A stretch of DNA of 38,838 nucleotides from Cyclobacteriaceae bacterium (GTDB lineage: Bacteria > Bacteroidota > Bacteroidia > Cytophagales > Cyclobacteriaceae), in contig JAPZUF010000033.1 in the NCBI GenBank assembly GCA_027533395.1, positions 1 to 38,838 on the forward strand. Reading direction: 5' to 3'. A program made the position numbers and the translations under genes. How positions within the stretch are numbered: position 1 is the first letter of the stretch; each line of letters starts with the position of its first letter. Shown here piece by piece: positions 23,483-33,507 of this stretch. The notes under the pieces were generated by a model. It made no database searches. It worked only from the letters and a program-made list of their open reading frames with translations, and was not told the origin of the DNA.

Positions 23483-24942
23483 TGAAAGAATTGAGAGATA
23501 TATTGTATAGAGTACCGTTAACTTCTACCTATGGAAACATGCAGGTAAAAGTAAGTGCTTTGTCTTTCGATTCTAGAAAAGTAAAAAAGGGTGATGCCTT
23601 CATTGCCGTTAAAGGTCACGCATCTGATGGCCATCAGTTTATAGATAAAGCCATTGATTCTGGTGCTGGCATTATTGTATGCGAGACGTTACCTGAACAA
23701 ATAAAGGAAACTGTTACATACATCACCGTTAAAGATTCAGCTTTTGCATTGGGCATCATGGCTTCTAATTTCTATGATAATCCTTCGGCAAAAGTGAAAT
23801 TAGTTGGCGTAACAGGTACCAATGGTAAAACAACAACAGCAACACTTTTATTCCAACTATTCAGTCGCTTAGGGTATCGCTGTGGTATGTTATCCACAGT
23901 TGTGAATAAAATTGTGGATAAAGAAGTTCCCGCAACACACACGACACCTGATCCTATCCAGCTTAACGCTTTGCTACAAGAAATGGTAAAGGCAAACTGT
24001 ACGCATGTATTCATGGAAGTAAGTTCGCATGCAGTAGATCAGCAACGCATTGCGGGTTTACAATTTGCCGGAGCTGTTTTCAGTAACATCACACACGATC
24101 ACCTCGACTACCACCAAACTTTTGAAAATTACATCAAAGCAAAAAAGAAATTCTTTGATGATTTATCTGCGGAGGCTTTTGCTTTGGTAAATGCGGATGA
24201 TAAACGTGGCATGGTGATGTTACAAAACACCAAAGCGAAAAAGCATTCTTTCGGTCTGAAGAAGATGGTTGATTTCAAAGGAAAAATTCTTTCGAATACC
24301 ATCGAAGGTTTAGAATTAGAAGTAAACGATAAAACAGTTTGGTTCAGGTTGATTGGCGATTTTAACGCCTATAATTTATTAGGTGTTTATGGAACTGCTG
24401 TTTTACTGGGAGAACAACCTGAAGAAGTATTAACGCAATTATCTGAATTAACAGGAGCACCCGGAAGATTTGAATTAGTGGAGCGTGGCGCCAAAGTAAC
24501 TGCCATTGTTGATTATGCACACACACCTGATGCCTTAAAAAATGTGTTGGATACGATTGCTCAGTTCAGAACAGGAACTGAACAAGTCATCAGTGTAGTA
24601 GGATGTGGAGGCAACCGAGATAAAACAAAGCGTCCTTTGATGGCATCGATTGCGTGTCGCTTGAGCGATAAAGTAATTCTTACTTCTGATAATCCGCGTG
24701 ATGAAGAACCAATGGATATCATACGTGATATGCAAACTGGCATTATGCCAACAGAGTTGAAGAAAACATTGGTCATTGCAGATAGAGAAGAGGCAATTAA
24801 AACTGCGATTATGATGGCCAAACCAAAAGACATCATTTTAGTTGCCGGCAAAGGCCATGAAAATTATCAGGAGATAAAAGGAGTAAAACATCCTTTCGAT
24901 GATAAGGAAGTAGTAAGCAGAATGATAAAACTAATTAGCTGA
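23482..24942 (+). CDS. murE: MurE, UDP-MurNAc-tripeptide synthetase (meso-DAP type)
   Basis: A 486-residue Mur ligase that adds the third residue to UDP-MurNAc-L-Ala-D-Glu. The ATP loop is [17 protein letters not shown], the substrate region reads [15 protein letters not shown], and [10 protein letters not shown] and ITHDHLDYH are family blocks. The motif SDNPRDEEP contains DNPR, which marks enzymes that use meso-diaminopimelate rather than lysine, so this organism should have DAP-type peptidoglycan. Full length with C-terminal [10 protein letters not shown]. Overlaps ftsI by one base and lies 7 bases before mraY. Confidence 0.96.
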   Translation: MKELRDILYRVPLTSTYGNMQVKVSALSFDSRKVKKGDAFIAVKGHASDGHQFIDKAIDSGAGIIVCETLPEQIKETVTYITVKDSAFALGIMASNFYDNPSAKVKLVGVTGTNGKTTTATLLFQLFSRLGYRCGMLSTVVNKIVDKEVPATHTTPDPIQLNALLQEMVKANCTHVFMEVSSHAVDQQRIAGLQFAGAVFSNITHDHLDYHQTFENYIKAKKKFFDDLSAEAFALVNADDKRGMVMLQNTKAKKHSFGLKKMVDFKGKILSNTIEGLELEVNDKTVWFRLIGDFNAYNLLGVYGTAVLLGEQPEEVLTQLSELTGAPGRFELVERGAKVTAIVDYAHTPDALKNVLDTIAQFRTGTEQVISVVGCGGNRDKTKRPLMASIACRLSDKVILTSDNPRDEEPMDIIRDMQTGIMPTELKKTLVIADREEAIKTAIMMAKPKDIILVAGKGHENYQEIKGVKHPFDDKEVVSRMIKLIS

Positions 24943-24949
24943 TAAACGC

Positions 24950-26185
24950 ATGTTGTATTATTTATTTGATTACTTAGATAAACAATTTGACCTGATCGGG
25001 GCAGGTGTATTCAAATACATCTCATTCCGTGCCGGCATGGCTGCGTTTATTTCTTTATTGATTACTATTTTCTTCGGCAAAGCGTTAATCAATTATTTAA
25101 GAAAGAAACAAGTAGGTGAAGATATCCGCGACTTAGGTTTGCAAGGTCAGCTGGAAAAGAAAGGAACACCAACTATGGGTGGTATCATCATCATCCTAGC
25201 GATTTTAGTTCCTACTTTATTATTTGCACGTTTAGATAACGTTTATGTTATACTTTTAATTGTTTCAACCATTTGGTTAGGATTAATCGGATTCTTAGAC
25301 GATTACATCAAAGTATTTAAAAAAGACAAAAAAGGATTAGCGGGTCGATTCAAAATTATCGGACAAATTGGTTTGGGTCTGATAGTAGGACTAACCTTAT
25401 CCTTTAATGATAATGTTGTTGTTCGCGAAGTGAAAACTTCTCCTGCACAAATCGCCAGTTTACAAAATGAAAATTTTCAAATTGTAGAAGATAAGATGGA
25501 ATACAAAGATGTTCCTTCCACAAAAACAACCGTTCCATTCTTAAAAAATAATGAATTAGATTATAGCCAGATTTTTCCATTTATTCCGGCAGAATATACT
25601 TGGGTTATTTATACCCTTATTGTTATTGTAATCATAACAGCAGTTTCAAATGGCGCAAACATCACTGATGGTATTGATGGTTTAGCCGCTGGAACTTCCG
25701 GTATTATAGCCATAACGTTAGGCATTTTCGCTTACCTCTCTGGCCGTATTGACTTTAGTTCTTATTTGAACATCATGTACATACCTAACCTAAGTGAGTT
25801 GGTAATTTTCTGTACAGCGTTAGTAGGTGCATGCCTTGGTTTTCTTTGGTACAATGCTTACCCGGCACAAGTTTTCATGGGCGATACAGGAAGTTTAACC
25901 TTAGGGGGTGTAATTGCTGTAATTGCATTGGCAGTAAGAAAAGAATTATTGATTCCTATTCTGTGTGGCATATTTTTAATTGAGAATCTGTCTGTAATTA
26001 TTCAGGTTTCTTATTTCAAATACACGAAGAAAAAATATGGAGAAGGAAGAAGAATTTTCCTCATGTCTCCCTTGCATCATCACTATCAAAAATTAAATAT
26101 TCCTGAAGCAAAGATTGTTACACGCTTTTGGATAGTAGGTATTTTATTAGCCATCCTCACATTAGCTACTTTAAAATTAAGATGA
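24950..26185 (+). CDS. mraY: MraY, phospho-MurNAc-pentapeptide transferase
   Basis: An integral membrane enzyme of 411 residues that makes lipid I from UDP-MurNAc-pentapeptide and undecaprenyl phosphate. Conserved blocks: [14 protein letters not shown], the Asp pair in [53 protein letters not shown], and the histidine-rich loop SPLHHHYQK. It is about 50 residues longer than the Escherichia coli enzyme because of an insert near residues 155-205 ([19 protein letters not shown]…), an insertion I associate with Bacteroidota MraY. The stop overlaps the murD start (ATGA). Confidence 0.96.
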   Translation: MLYYLFDYLDKQFDLIGAGVFKYISFRAGMAAFISLLITIFFGKALINYLRKKQVGEDIRDLGLQGQLEKKGTPTMGGIIIILAILVPTLLFARLDNVYVILLIVSTIWLGLIGFLDDYIKVFKKDKKGLAGRFKIIGQIGLGLIVGLTLSFNDNVVVREVKTSPAQIASLQNENFQIVEDKMEYKDVPSTKTTVPFLKNNELDYSQIFPFIPAEYTWVIYTLIVIVIITAVSNGANITDGIDGLAAGTSGIIAITLGIFAYLSGRIDFSSYLNIMYIPNLSELVIFCTALVGACLGFLWYNAYPAQVFMGDTGSLTLGGVIAVIALAVRKELLIPILCGIFLIENLSVIIQVSYFKYTKKKYGEGRRIFLMSPLHHHYQKLNIPEAKIVTRFWIVGILLAILTLATLKLR

Positions 26186-27570
26186 AAGAAAAGCTAGTCA
26201 TATTAGGAGCTGGTGAAAGCGGAACAGGAGCAGCCTTGCTTGCTAAAGCAAAGGGATATGACGTTTTTGTGTCGGATGCACAAATCATAAAAGAAAATTT
26301 CAAACAGGAATTGATGGATAATCAAATTCCGTTTGAAGAAGGGCAGCACACTTTTGATTTAATACTGAATGCGAAGTTGGTGATAAAGAGTCCGGGTATT
26401 CCGGATAAAGCACCTATTGTTAAAGAAATTAAATCAAAACAAATTGAAGTTATTGATGAGTTAGAATTTGCTTTCAGGTATTATACAGGTAAAGTGATTG
26501 CCATTACAGGTACGAACGGAAAAACGACAACCACACTTTTAACGCATCATTTTCTTAAAGAAGCAGGTTACTCAGTTGGCTTAGCAGGAAATGTGGGCAA
26601 GAGCATGGCTCGTCAACTGCTCACGCAGCAAGTAGATTGGTATGTAGTAGAAATCAGCAGTTTTCAATTGGATGGTACACAATCCTTTCAACCTGAGATT
26701 GCTATTCTACTGAATATTACACCCGACCATTTGGATCGCTACGAATATGAAATGAAGAATTACATCGATTCTAAATTTCGTATTACTAGAAATATGCAAT
26801 CATCGCAAACATTTATTTATTATGCTGATGATTCCATCCTTGCGAAAGAAGTTTCTTCGCGCGCCATTCCTTCACAAATCATTCCGGTTTCATTGACACA
26901 ACGAAATTTTCTTGTTCATTATAACGGAAGTGAAATGGTTTTTGGATTGAATGCTGCTTTTAAAATCAAACAAGCTGATACAACCTTAAAAGGCCCGCAT
27001 AATCTTATCAATACCATGGCAGCAGTAAGTGCAGCAACCATGGCAGGTGTTAAAGAAGAAGATATCAGAAAAGCATTATCCAATTTTGTAAATGCACCGC
27101 ACAGGTTGGAGAAAGTAGCTACCATTAACGGAGTAGAATTTGTAAACGATAGCAAAGCAACTAATGTCGATTCTGTTGTATATGCTTTAGGCAGTTACGC
27201 TGGTAATTTGATTTGGGTTGTGGGTGGAATTGATAAAGGAAACGACTATTCTTTAATCGAGAAGGATGTAAAAGCTAAAGTTCATACGCTGATTTGTTTA
27301 GGTAAAGACAATAGTAAACTAAAGAATTTCTTTGGCGATAAAGTAAAGAACATTCTCGAAACGCAAGATGTAAAAGAACTGGTTCGCATGGCATTACAAG
27401 CAAGTAGGGTGGGTGATGTGGTATTATTATCTCCTGCGTGTGCGAGTTTCGATTTGTTTAAAAATTATGAAGACAGAGGTACGCAATTTCGAAATGCTGT
27501 TTTGGAATTGAAACGTGAAGTAGAACATAATAAAGATTTGGAATTATCAACTAAAACACCTCAAGCATGA
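26182..27570 (+). CDS. murD: MurD, UDP-MurNAc-L-Ala-D-Glu ligase
   Basis: 462 residues from the ATG at 26182 that overlaps the mraY stop; a longer frame upstream is only the shadow of mraY. The N-terminus has a Rossmann fingerprint ([20 protein letters not shown]), the central domain has the ATP loop [19 protein letters not shown], and [12 protein letters not shown] and [11 protein letters not shown] are MurD blocks; [17 protein letters not shown] closes the protein. It adds D-glutamate in the cytoplasm. The stop overlaps ftsW (ATGA). Confidence 0.96.
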   Translation: MKEKLVILGAGESGTGAALLAKAKGYDVFVSDAQIIKENFKQELMDNQIPFEEGQHTFDLILNAKLVIKSPGIPDKAPIVKEIKSKQIEVIDELEFAFRYYTGKVIAITGTNGKTTTTLLTHHFLKEAGYSVGLAGNVGKSMARQLLTQQVDWYVVEISSFQLDGTQSFQPEIAILLNITPDHLDRYEYEMKNYIDSKFRITRNMQSSQTFIYYADDSILAKEVSSRAIPSQIIPVSLTQRNFLVHYNGSEMVFGLNAAFKIKQADTTLKGPHNLINTMAAVSAATMAGVKEEDIRKALSNFVNAPHRLEKVATINGVEFVNDSKATNVDSVVYALGSYAGNLIWVVGGIDKGNDYSLIEKDVKAKVHTLICLGKDNSKLKNFFGDKVKNILETQDVKELVRMALQASRVGDVVLLSPACASFDLFKNYEDRGTQFRNAVLELKREVEHNKDLELSTKTPQA

Positions 27571-28745
27571 CTAGCATAAAATCTTGGGCTGATGAAAATC
27601 TGAAAGGCGACAAAGTCATCTGGGCAGTTGTATTTGCTTTATCGATGGTCAGCATTTTAGTAGTGTATAGTTCAATCGGCACATTGGCTTTTAAAAGATC
27701 GGTAAGTCCTGAAAAGATGTTGCTAAAACATACCTTTCATGTATTTGTAGGTTTAGCTGCCATGTGGTTTGCACATCGTGTAGACTACCGTTATTATTCC
27801 AGATTGTCCAAAATTGCTTTATGGATTTCAATACCATTATTAATATACACTTTTACAAACGGAACAACCATTAACGATGCTGCCCGTTGGATTGCCATTC
27901 CTATCATTGGTACAACTTTTCAACCATCTGATTTCGCAAGCTTAGCACTCATCGTCAATCTTGCCAGCATGTTGGCGAAGCGGCAACAGAATATAGATGA
28001 CATAAAAGAATCATTAATTCCGATTTTATTTTGGTGTGGCATGATTTGCGGTTTAATCGCACTGACCAACTTATCAACTGCTATTTTATTATTGATCACG
28101 TGTATGCTGATTATGTTTATTGGTCGTGTGCCAACTAAATATTTAGCCATGTTGGTTTTTGTGGGCTTGTTGTTTGGAGCGTTAGCCGTTGCTTTTGGTG
28201 TTCGCGGTGAAACAGCTAAAAATCGCATCAAGAATTTTATCAATGGAACTGAACTTCCTTTCCAAGCTAAACATGCACGCATTGCCATTGCAACAGGAGG
28301 TATTACAGGAAAAGGTCCTGGTAACAGCGATCAAAGAAATATTCTCCCTCATCCTTACTCCGACTTCGTATATGCCATCGTTATCGAAGAGTATGGCATC
28401 GTTGGTGGTATTGTTGTCTTGATTTTATATCTCATTCTTTTACATAGAGGAATGAAAGCAGCCTATAATAGTGAGCGAGCTTTCGGAGGATTGTTATCGG
28501 CTGGTTTGAGTTTCGATTTGGTTTGTCAAGCCATGGTAAACATGGGCGTTGTAGTAGGCTTGGGTCCGATTACAGGTCAACCATTACCGCTTATTTCAAT
28601 GGGTGGAACTTCGATGGTATTCACAGGATTAGCATTAGGAATTGTATTGAGCGTGAGCAGAGGCGAACAGCCAGATGAAGTGTGGGATGGCAAAAAACAA
28701 ACAGAAGAATCAACAGATAAAAATATAGAAGCGAAAGCGGCATAA
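27567..28745 (+). CDS. ftsW: FtsW, SEDS-family septal peptidoglycan polymerase
   Basis: A 392-residue polytopic membrane protein with about ten membrane segments. SEDS hallmarks are present: GGITGKGPGNSDQRNILPHP then SDFVYAIVIEEYGIVGG, and near the end QPLPLISMGGTSMVFTGLAL. FtsW polymerises glycan from lipid II and works with FtsI. The C-terminal cytoplasmic tail is charged (GKKQTEESTDKNIEAKAA). Position between murD and murG is the classical one. Overlaps murD by 4 bases; 14 bases separate it from murG. Confidence 0.96.
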   Translation: MTSIKSWADENLKGDKVIWAVVFALSMVSILVVYSSIGTLAFKRSVSPEKMLLKHTFHVFVGLAAMWFAHRVDYRYYSRLSKIALWISIPLLIYTFTNGTTINDAARWIAIPIIGTTFQPSDFASLALIVNLASMLAKRQQNIDDIKESLIPILFWCGMICGLIALTNLSTAILLLITCMLIMFIGRVPTKYLAMLVFVGLLFGALAVAFGVRGETAKNRIKNFINGTELPFQAKHARIAIATGGITGKGPGNSDQRNILPHPYSDFVYAIVIEEYGIVGGIVVLILYLILLHRGMKAAYNSERAFGGLLSAGLSFDLVCQAMVNMGVVVGLGPITGQPLPLISMGGTSMVFTGLALGIVLSVSRGEQPDEVWDGKKQTEESTDKNIEAKAA

Positions 28746-28759
28746 TGAATTAAAATAGT

Positions 28760-29869
28760 TTGAACAAACAAAAACCATATCGAATCATTATTAGCGGGGG
28801 AGGCACAGGAGGTCATATTTTCCCGGCACTAGCCATAGCGAATGAGTTCCGTGAAAGACATCCTGATGCCCAGATTCTATTTGTTGGCGCAAAAGGTAAA
28901 ATGGAGATGACACGCGTGCCTGATGCCGGCTATAGAATAATTGGTTTATGGATCAGTGGTTTGCAACGTAAGCTTACACTTAGCAATTTGTTATTTCCTA
29001 TCAAGTTGATGGTGAGTTACGTTCGGGCTTGGTTCATTGCAAAAAGATTTAATCCCGATGCTGTGGTAGGAACAGGTGGTTATGCCAGTGGACCTATTAT
29101 GCTGGCAGCTACGAAGATGAAAATCCCTACAATTATTCAAGAGCAAAATTCTTTTGCAGGATTAGCCAATAAACAAGTGGCAGCTAAGGCAAGTGTTATT
29201 TGTGTGGCCTACGAGGGAATGGAGAAATATTTTCCTGCAAACAAAATTAAACTAACAGGCAATCCGGTTAGAAAGGATATTTTATCAGCAGTGGATAAGC
29301 GAAAAGAAGCTTTGGCTTATTTCGGTTTTTCAGATATACAAAAAACTGTTTTGGTAATTGGTGGAAGCTTAGGTGCACGCACCATCAACGAAAGCATCAT
29401 GCAAGGTCTGGATAAACTCATCGAAAATAATATTCAAATCATATGGCAGACAGGTAAATCAAATTATCATACCTATAGTCAAACGTTAGCTGAAATGGAT
29501 AGCAGAAAAGTAAGAGCTTACGACTTCATCAAACAAATGGATTTAGCGTACGCAGCAGCTGATGTTGTAGTTTCCCGATCGGGTGCTTTAGCAGTTTCAG
29601 AATTATGCATTGCCGCAAAGCCTGTAATTTTAGTTCCTTCTCCTAACGTGGCAGAAGATCACCAAACCAAAAATGCGATGGCATTGGTAAATAAATCTGC
29701 TGCTAGAATTATAAAAGATACTGACGCTGCTACCCACTTAGTAAACGAAATTTTAAAGTTGGTATTTGATGAACAAGCTTGTCATCAACTCTCAACTTCT
29801 ATCAAAGCGCTGGCTAAACCCAATGCAACAAAAGAAATTGTAAATGAATTAGAGCTTTTAGTAAAGTGA
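28760..29869 (+). CDS. murG: MurG, lipid II GlcNAc transferase
   Basis: 369 residues, starting at a TTG (28760); no ATG fits because the family's first motif ISGGGTGGHIFPALAIA begins only 10 residues in. Other blocks are VGTGGYASGPIML, IQEQNSFAGLANK, VIGGSLGARTINESI and VVSRSGALAVSEL, which together form the lipid I and UDP-GlcNAc sites. It transfers GlcNAc to lipid I at the inner face of the membrane. The weak start codon could lower its level relative to neighbours. The stop overlaps the GTG start of murC (GTGA). Confidence 0.95.
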   Translation: MNKQKPYRIIISGGGTGGHIFPALAIANEFRERHPDAQILFVGAKGKMEMTRVPDAGYRIIGLWISGLQRKLTLSNLLFPIKLMVSYVRAWFIAKRFNPDAVVGTGGYASGPIMLAATKMKIPTIIQEQNSFAGLANKQVAAKASVICVAYEGMEKYFPANKIKLTGNPVRKDILSAVDKRKEALAYFGFSDIQKTVLVIGGSLGARTINESIMQGLDKLIENNIQIIWQTGKSNYHTYSQTLAEMDSRKVRAYDFIKQMDLAYAAADVVVSRSGALAVSELCIAAKPVILVPSPNVAEDHQTKNAMALVNKSAARIIKDTDAATHLVNEILKLVFDEQACHQLSTSIKALAKPNATKEIVNELELLVK

Positions 29870-31251
29870 AATTAGATCAATACGATATCGTTTATTTTTT
29901 AGGAATTGGCGGCATAGGCATGAGCGCACAAGCCCGTTGGTTTATCAAAAAAGGTTTGCGTGTATATGGTTATGATAAAACAAAAACGACACTAACAGAA
30001 GCTTTAGAGCAGGAAGGAATGAAAATTCACTATGATGACGCAATAGCGAACATTGCAAGTGATGTAATTGAGAACAAAAGCAAAACATTGGTAGTGTTTA
30101 CTCCGGCCATTCCGAAAAATCATCAAGAGCATCAATATTTAAAAGATCAAGAGTATACCATCATCAAACGTTCAGAAGTTTTAGGGCTGCTAACGAAGAA
30201 CTATAAAACCATAGCAGTTGCAGGCACACACGGCAAAACCACAACTTCATCGATGGTGGCCCATATTTTAAAGTCAGCCGGAAAAAATATGGTTGCGTTT
30301 TTAGGTGGCATAACGGCCAACTATAATTCTAACCTAGTGATGGAAGGCGAAGTGAATACTGACACCTGGGTAGTAGCCGAAGCTGATGAATTTGATAGAT
30401 CCTTTCTTCGTTTGTTTCCGCATCTGGCTATTGTAACATCAGCTGATCCTGATCACCTCGATATTTATGGTGATCATCAGGCGATGATTGTTTCTTTCAA
30501 AGATTTTATTAAACAAATAGATAAAGATGGTTTATTGGTAATTCATGAATCAGTTGCTGATTTATTAGTAAACAATGAAACAACGATTAAGACAAATACC
30601 TATAGCATTAGCAGAGGAGAGTATTATGCTGAAAACATTGTAGCTAAAAATGGTTTCTTCGAATTTGATTTGCTTGGCTTTAAACAAAAGGAACATGTTG
30701 AATTAGGTGTACCAGGTTTTCATAATGTTGAGAATGCCATCGCGGCAGCAGTTGTTACGCATCGTGCCGGCATCAGCTTGTTTGAAATCAAAAAAGCATT
30801 GGCATCTTTTACGGGTGTTAAAAGAAGATTTGAGTTTATCATCCGTACAGATAAAGTTGTATTTGTTGACGACTACGCACATCATCCCACAGAAATAGAT
30901 GCTTTCCTGAAATCACTTAAGTCGATGTATCCGCGAAGAAAATTGACGGTTATCTTTCAACCTCATTTATATACACGCACAAGAGATTTCATGGATGGTT
31001 TCGCGAAAAGTTTAAGCATTGCCGATGAATTATTACTGATGGATATTTATCCAGCACGTGAATTACCATTGCCTGGTATTACAAGTGAAGTAATTTTTGA
31101 AAAGGTAACAACTAAGAATAAAACTTTGTGCACAAAGGCTACGCTCATGTCTTTATTAAACAATAGAGAATTGGATTTAGTAGCAACAGTAGGTGCTGGT
31201 GATATTGATACGTTTGTTCAACCGATTAAAGAAATGTTGGAAGCAAGATGA
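29866..31251 (+). CDS. murC: MurC, UDP-MurNAc-L-alanine ligase
   Basis: 461 residues, starting at a GTG (29866) inside the murG stop. The first motif IVYFLGIGGIGMSAQARWF is the UDP-binding loop and IAVAGTHGKTTTSSMVAHIL is the ATP loop with the His typical of MurC (GTHGKT against GTNGKT in MurD/E). Later blocks are TSADPDHLDIYG, FVDDYAHHPTEIDAFLKSLK and VIFQPHLYTRTRDFM. It catalyses the first amino-acid addition to UDP-MurNAc. Overlaps ftsQ by 4 bases (ATGA). Confidence 0.96.
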   Translation: MKLDQYDIVYFLGIGGIGMSAQARWFIKKGLRVYGYDKTKTTLTEALEQEGMKIHYDDAIANIASDVIENKSKTLVVFTPAIPKNHQEHQYLKDQEYTIIKRSEVLGLLTKNYKTIAVAGTHGKTTTSSMVAHILKSAGKNMVAFLGGITANYNSNLVMEGEVNTDTWVVAEADEFDRSFLRLFPHLAIVTSADPDHLDIYGDHQAMIVSFKDFIKQIDKDGLLVIHESVADLLVNNETTIKTNTYSISRGEYYAENIVAKNGFFEFDLLGFKQKEHVELGVPGFHNVENAIAAAVVTHRAGISLFEIKKALASFTGVKRRFEFIIRTDKVVFVDDYAHHPTEIDAFLKSLKSMYPRRKLTVIFQPHLYTRTRDFMDGFAKSLSIADELLLMDIYPARELPLPGITSEVIFEKVTTKNKTLCTKATLMSLLNNRELDLVATVGAGDIDTFVQPIKEMLEAR

Positions 31252-32012
31252 AGTGGAGATTACCTATAAAACGTGAAATTAAATTCTTCCTCGCCCTGAT
31301 GGTGTTGTTGGTATTGATTGCCTTCGCAGAGCGCGAGCAATATGAAACCATGGTGAAGCAAATTGGTATTACAATAGAAAATTTCGAGGAGAATCATTTC
31401 ATTGATGAACAAGATGTGCGCAAGCTCATGCAGTTCAAAGATGAAAACCTAATTGGCGCAACGTATGGTAGCATCAACTTAAAAGAAATTGAATCAAAAA
31501 TTAAACAAGATAAATTCATTGAAGACGCAGAACTCTATTCAGACTTAAAAGGTAATCTTTTGGTAAAAGTAGAGTTAAGAAGACCCATCGCACGCATTGT
31601 ACGCAACGATGCACCTGATGCTTACATAGGAGAAGATGGTGTGATTATGCCAGTTTCTGAGAAATATACTGCCCGTGTTCCCCTCATTAGTGGAGCATAT
31701 ACCAGACAGTTATTGGCTATGAAGAATTTATCGGAACATGAGGAGGGAAAAAAAATAATGGAGTTACTGGCTTTTCTAGCTGATAATGAATTTTGGGAAG
31801 CACAAATAGCTCAATTAGATATGAACGCAAAGGGAAAAATTACTTTCTATACACAAGTAGGAGGAGAGCAAGTTGAATTTGGACATGCGGAAAACATTGA
31901 GAATAAGTTTAATAAGTTAATGATTTACTATAAAGATATTTTACCGGCAAAAGGTTGGAATACGTATAAGAGAGTAAACCTCGAATACGAAAACCAAATT
32001 GTTGCAGAATAA
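31248..32012 (+). CDS. ftsQ: FtsQ/DivIB-like divisome protein
   Basis: A 254-residue bitopic protein: a short basic cytoplasmic N-terminus (MKWRLPIKREIK), one membrane helix (FFLALMVLLVLIAFAE), a POTRA-like domain (IENFEENHFIDEQDVRKLMQ to LLVKVELRRPIARIV), and a beta-rich periplasmic part ending KRVNLEYENQIVAE. FtsQ links FtsA/FtsN-side proteins to FtsL/FtsB. Sequence is poorly conserved, but fold, size and place between murC and ftsA make the call safe. The gene is 34 bases before ftsA. Confidence 0.9.
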   Translation: MKWRLPIKREIKFFLALMVLLVLIAFAEREQYETMVKQIGITIENFEENHFIDEQDVRKLMQFKDENLIGATYGSINLKEIESKIKQDKFIEDAELYSDLKGNLLVKVELRRPIARIVRNDAPDAYIGEDGVIMPVSEKYTARVPLISGAYTRQLLAMKNLSEHEEGKKIMELLAFLADNEFWEAQIAQLDMNAKGKITFYTQVGGEQVEFGHAENIENKFNKLMIYYKDILPAKGWNTYKRVNLEYENQIVAE

Positions 32013-32046
32013 TAAACCTAAACAAACAACCACTAACAATAAAAAA

Positions 32047-33363
32047 ATGGAAAGCGAAAAAATAGTAGTAGGACTTGATATTGGAACAACCAAAATCTGT
32101 GCTATCGTTGGCCGTAAAAATGAATTCGGTAAATTAGAAGTGCTTGGCATGGGCAAAGCAGAAAGTGAAGGTGTTGTTAAAGGCATCGTCTTCAACATTG
32201 ATAAAACCGTTTTTGCCATCGAGAAAGCTATCAAGGAAGCAGGCGATCAGGCCGGAGTAGATATTAAAAGAGTAAATGTTGGTATTGCAGGACAACACAT
32301 CAGAAGTTTTGTTCAGCATGGTGGCATTACGCGTACATCAAAAGAAGATGAAATCACTATCGATGATGTTGAGCGTTTAACGCAAGACATGTACCGCATG
32401 GTGGTTCCACCCGGTAGTCAGATTATCCATGTGATGCCCCAAGATTACATGGTGGATTACGAAGAAGGCATCAAAGAACCTGTTGGCATGTCTGGCATTC
32501 GATTGGAAGCTGATTTCCACGTAATTACTGCACAAACCAATGCCATCAACAACATACATAAATGTGTTAGAAAAGCTGGATTAGAAATTGACGATCTTAT
32601 ACTAGAACCGTTGGCATCGAGCCTAGCTGTATTAAGCGATGAAGAAAAAGAAGCCGGAGTTTGCTTGATTGATATTGGTGGAGGTACAACAGACATCGCT
32701 ATTTTCTACGACAACATCATTCGTCATTCTGCGGTTATTCCTTTTGGTGGCAACATTGTAACAAACGACATCAAGCAAGGTTTGATGGTATTGCAACAAC
32801 AAGCAGAAAGATTGAAAACATCTTTTGGGAGAGCCATTGCAGAAGAAGCAAGTTCAAATGAAATTGTAGCCATTCCTGGTATCCGCAACCGCGACACAAA
32901 AGAAATTTCTGTAAAGAATTTAGCGAATATCATTCAAGCCAGAATGGAAGAAATCATCGAGATGGCACACACTGAAATTATTGCTTCCGGTTTTGAAAAC
33001 AGATTAGCCGGTGGTATTGTCATCACAGGTGGAGGCGCGCAGTTGGCCAACTTAAAACAATTAGTTGAATACATGACAGGCATGGATACACGTGTAGGTT
33101 ACCCGAATGAACATTTAGGCAAAGGCAAAATCGAAGTGATTAAAAGCCCGATGTATGCAACTGCTGTTGGTCTTGTGTTATCTGGTTTCCGTTCGTTGGA
33201 TGAACGTGAAGATAAATACAGAGAAGCTAAAGAAGTAGTCCGTGCTGTAAAACAAAAGAAACAAACACCGGTAAGCACATCATCTAAAAATTTCTTTAAT
33301 GATATTCTTACTAAGACTAAGAGTTTGTTGATAGATGATTTAAATGATAAAGATGAGTATTAG
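32047..33363 (+). CDS. ftsA: FtsA, actin-like membrane tether of FtsZ
   Basis: 438 residues from the ATG at 32047 (MESEKIVVGLDIGTTKICAI); a TTG-started longer frame at 31999 overlaps ftsQ and is unlikely. The actin-fold phosphate loops are VVGLDIGTTKICAIVG and ACLIDIGGGTTDIAIFY-like text (GVCLIDIGGGTTDIAIF), and GGIVITGGGAQLANLKQL is the adenosine motif. The C-terminus NFFNDILTKTKSLLIDDL fits the amphipathic membrane-targeting helix. It recruits FtsZ to the membrane. A 144-base repeat-rich spacer separates it from ftsZ. Confidence 0.96.
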   Translation: MESEKIVVGLDIGTTKICAIVGRKNEFGKLEVLGMGKAESEGVVKGIVFNIDKTVFAIEKAIKEAGDQAGVDIKRVNVGIAGQHIRSFVQHGGITRTSKEDEITIDDVERLTQDMYRMVVPPGSQIIHVMPQDYMVDYEEGIKEPVGMSGIRLEADFHVITAQTNAINNIHKCVRKAGLEIDDLILEPLASSLAVLSDEEKEAGVCLIDIGGGTTDIAIFYDNIIRHSAVIPFGGNIVTNDIKQGLMVLQQQAERLKTSFGRAIAEEASSNEIVAIPGIRNRDTKEISVKNLANIIQARMEEIIEMAHTEIIASGFENRLAGGIVITGGGAQLANLKQLVEYMTGMDTRVGYPNEHLGKGKIEVIKSPMYATAVGLVLSGFRSLDEREDKYREAKEVVRAVKQKKQTPVSTSSKNFFNDILTKTKSLLIDDLNDKDEY

Positions 33364-33507
33364 TTGTTAGTTATTCGTTGTTAGTTGGTCGTTGTTAAGT
33401 GAATAATAAATCAAATGATTGAACAACCAACAGTAAATAACAATAATCGAATAACCAATAACAAAAAACGAATAACAAAGAAGTAGACAACCACAAACCC
33501 ACAATAT
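33364..33507. repeat. Low-complexity, imperfect inverted repeat between ftsA and ftsZ
   Basis: The left half carries variants of GTTGTTAGTTATTCGTTGTT, and the right half carries the complement-like ACAACCAACAG and CGAATAACCAATAACAAA. The halves can pair imperfectly into a long AT-rich stem. It may alter ftsZ expression or be a scattered repeat unit; no promoter element is evident in it. Confidence 0.5.
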
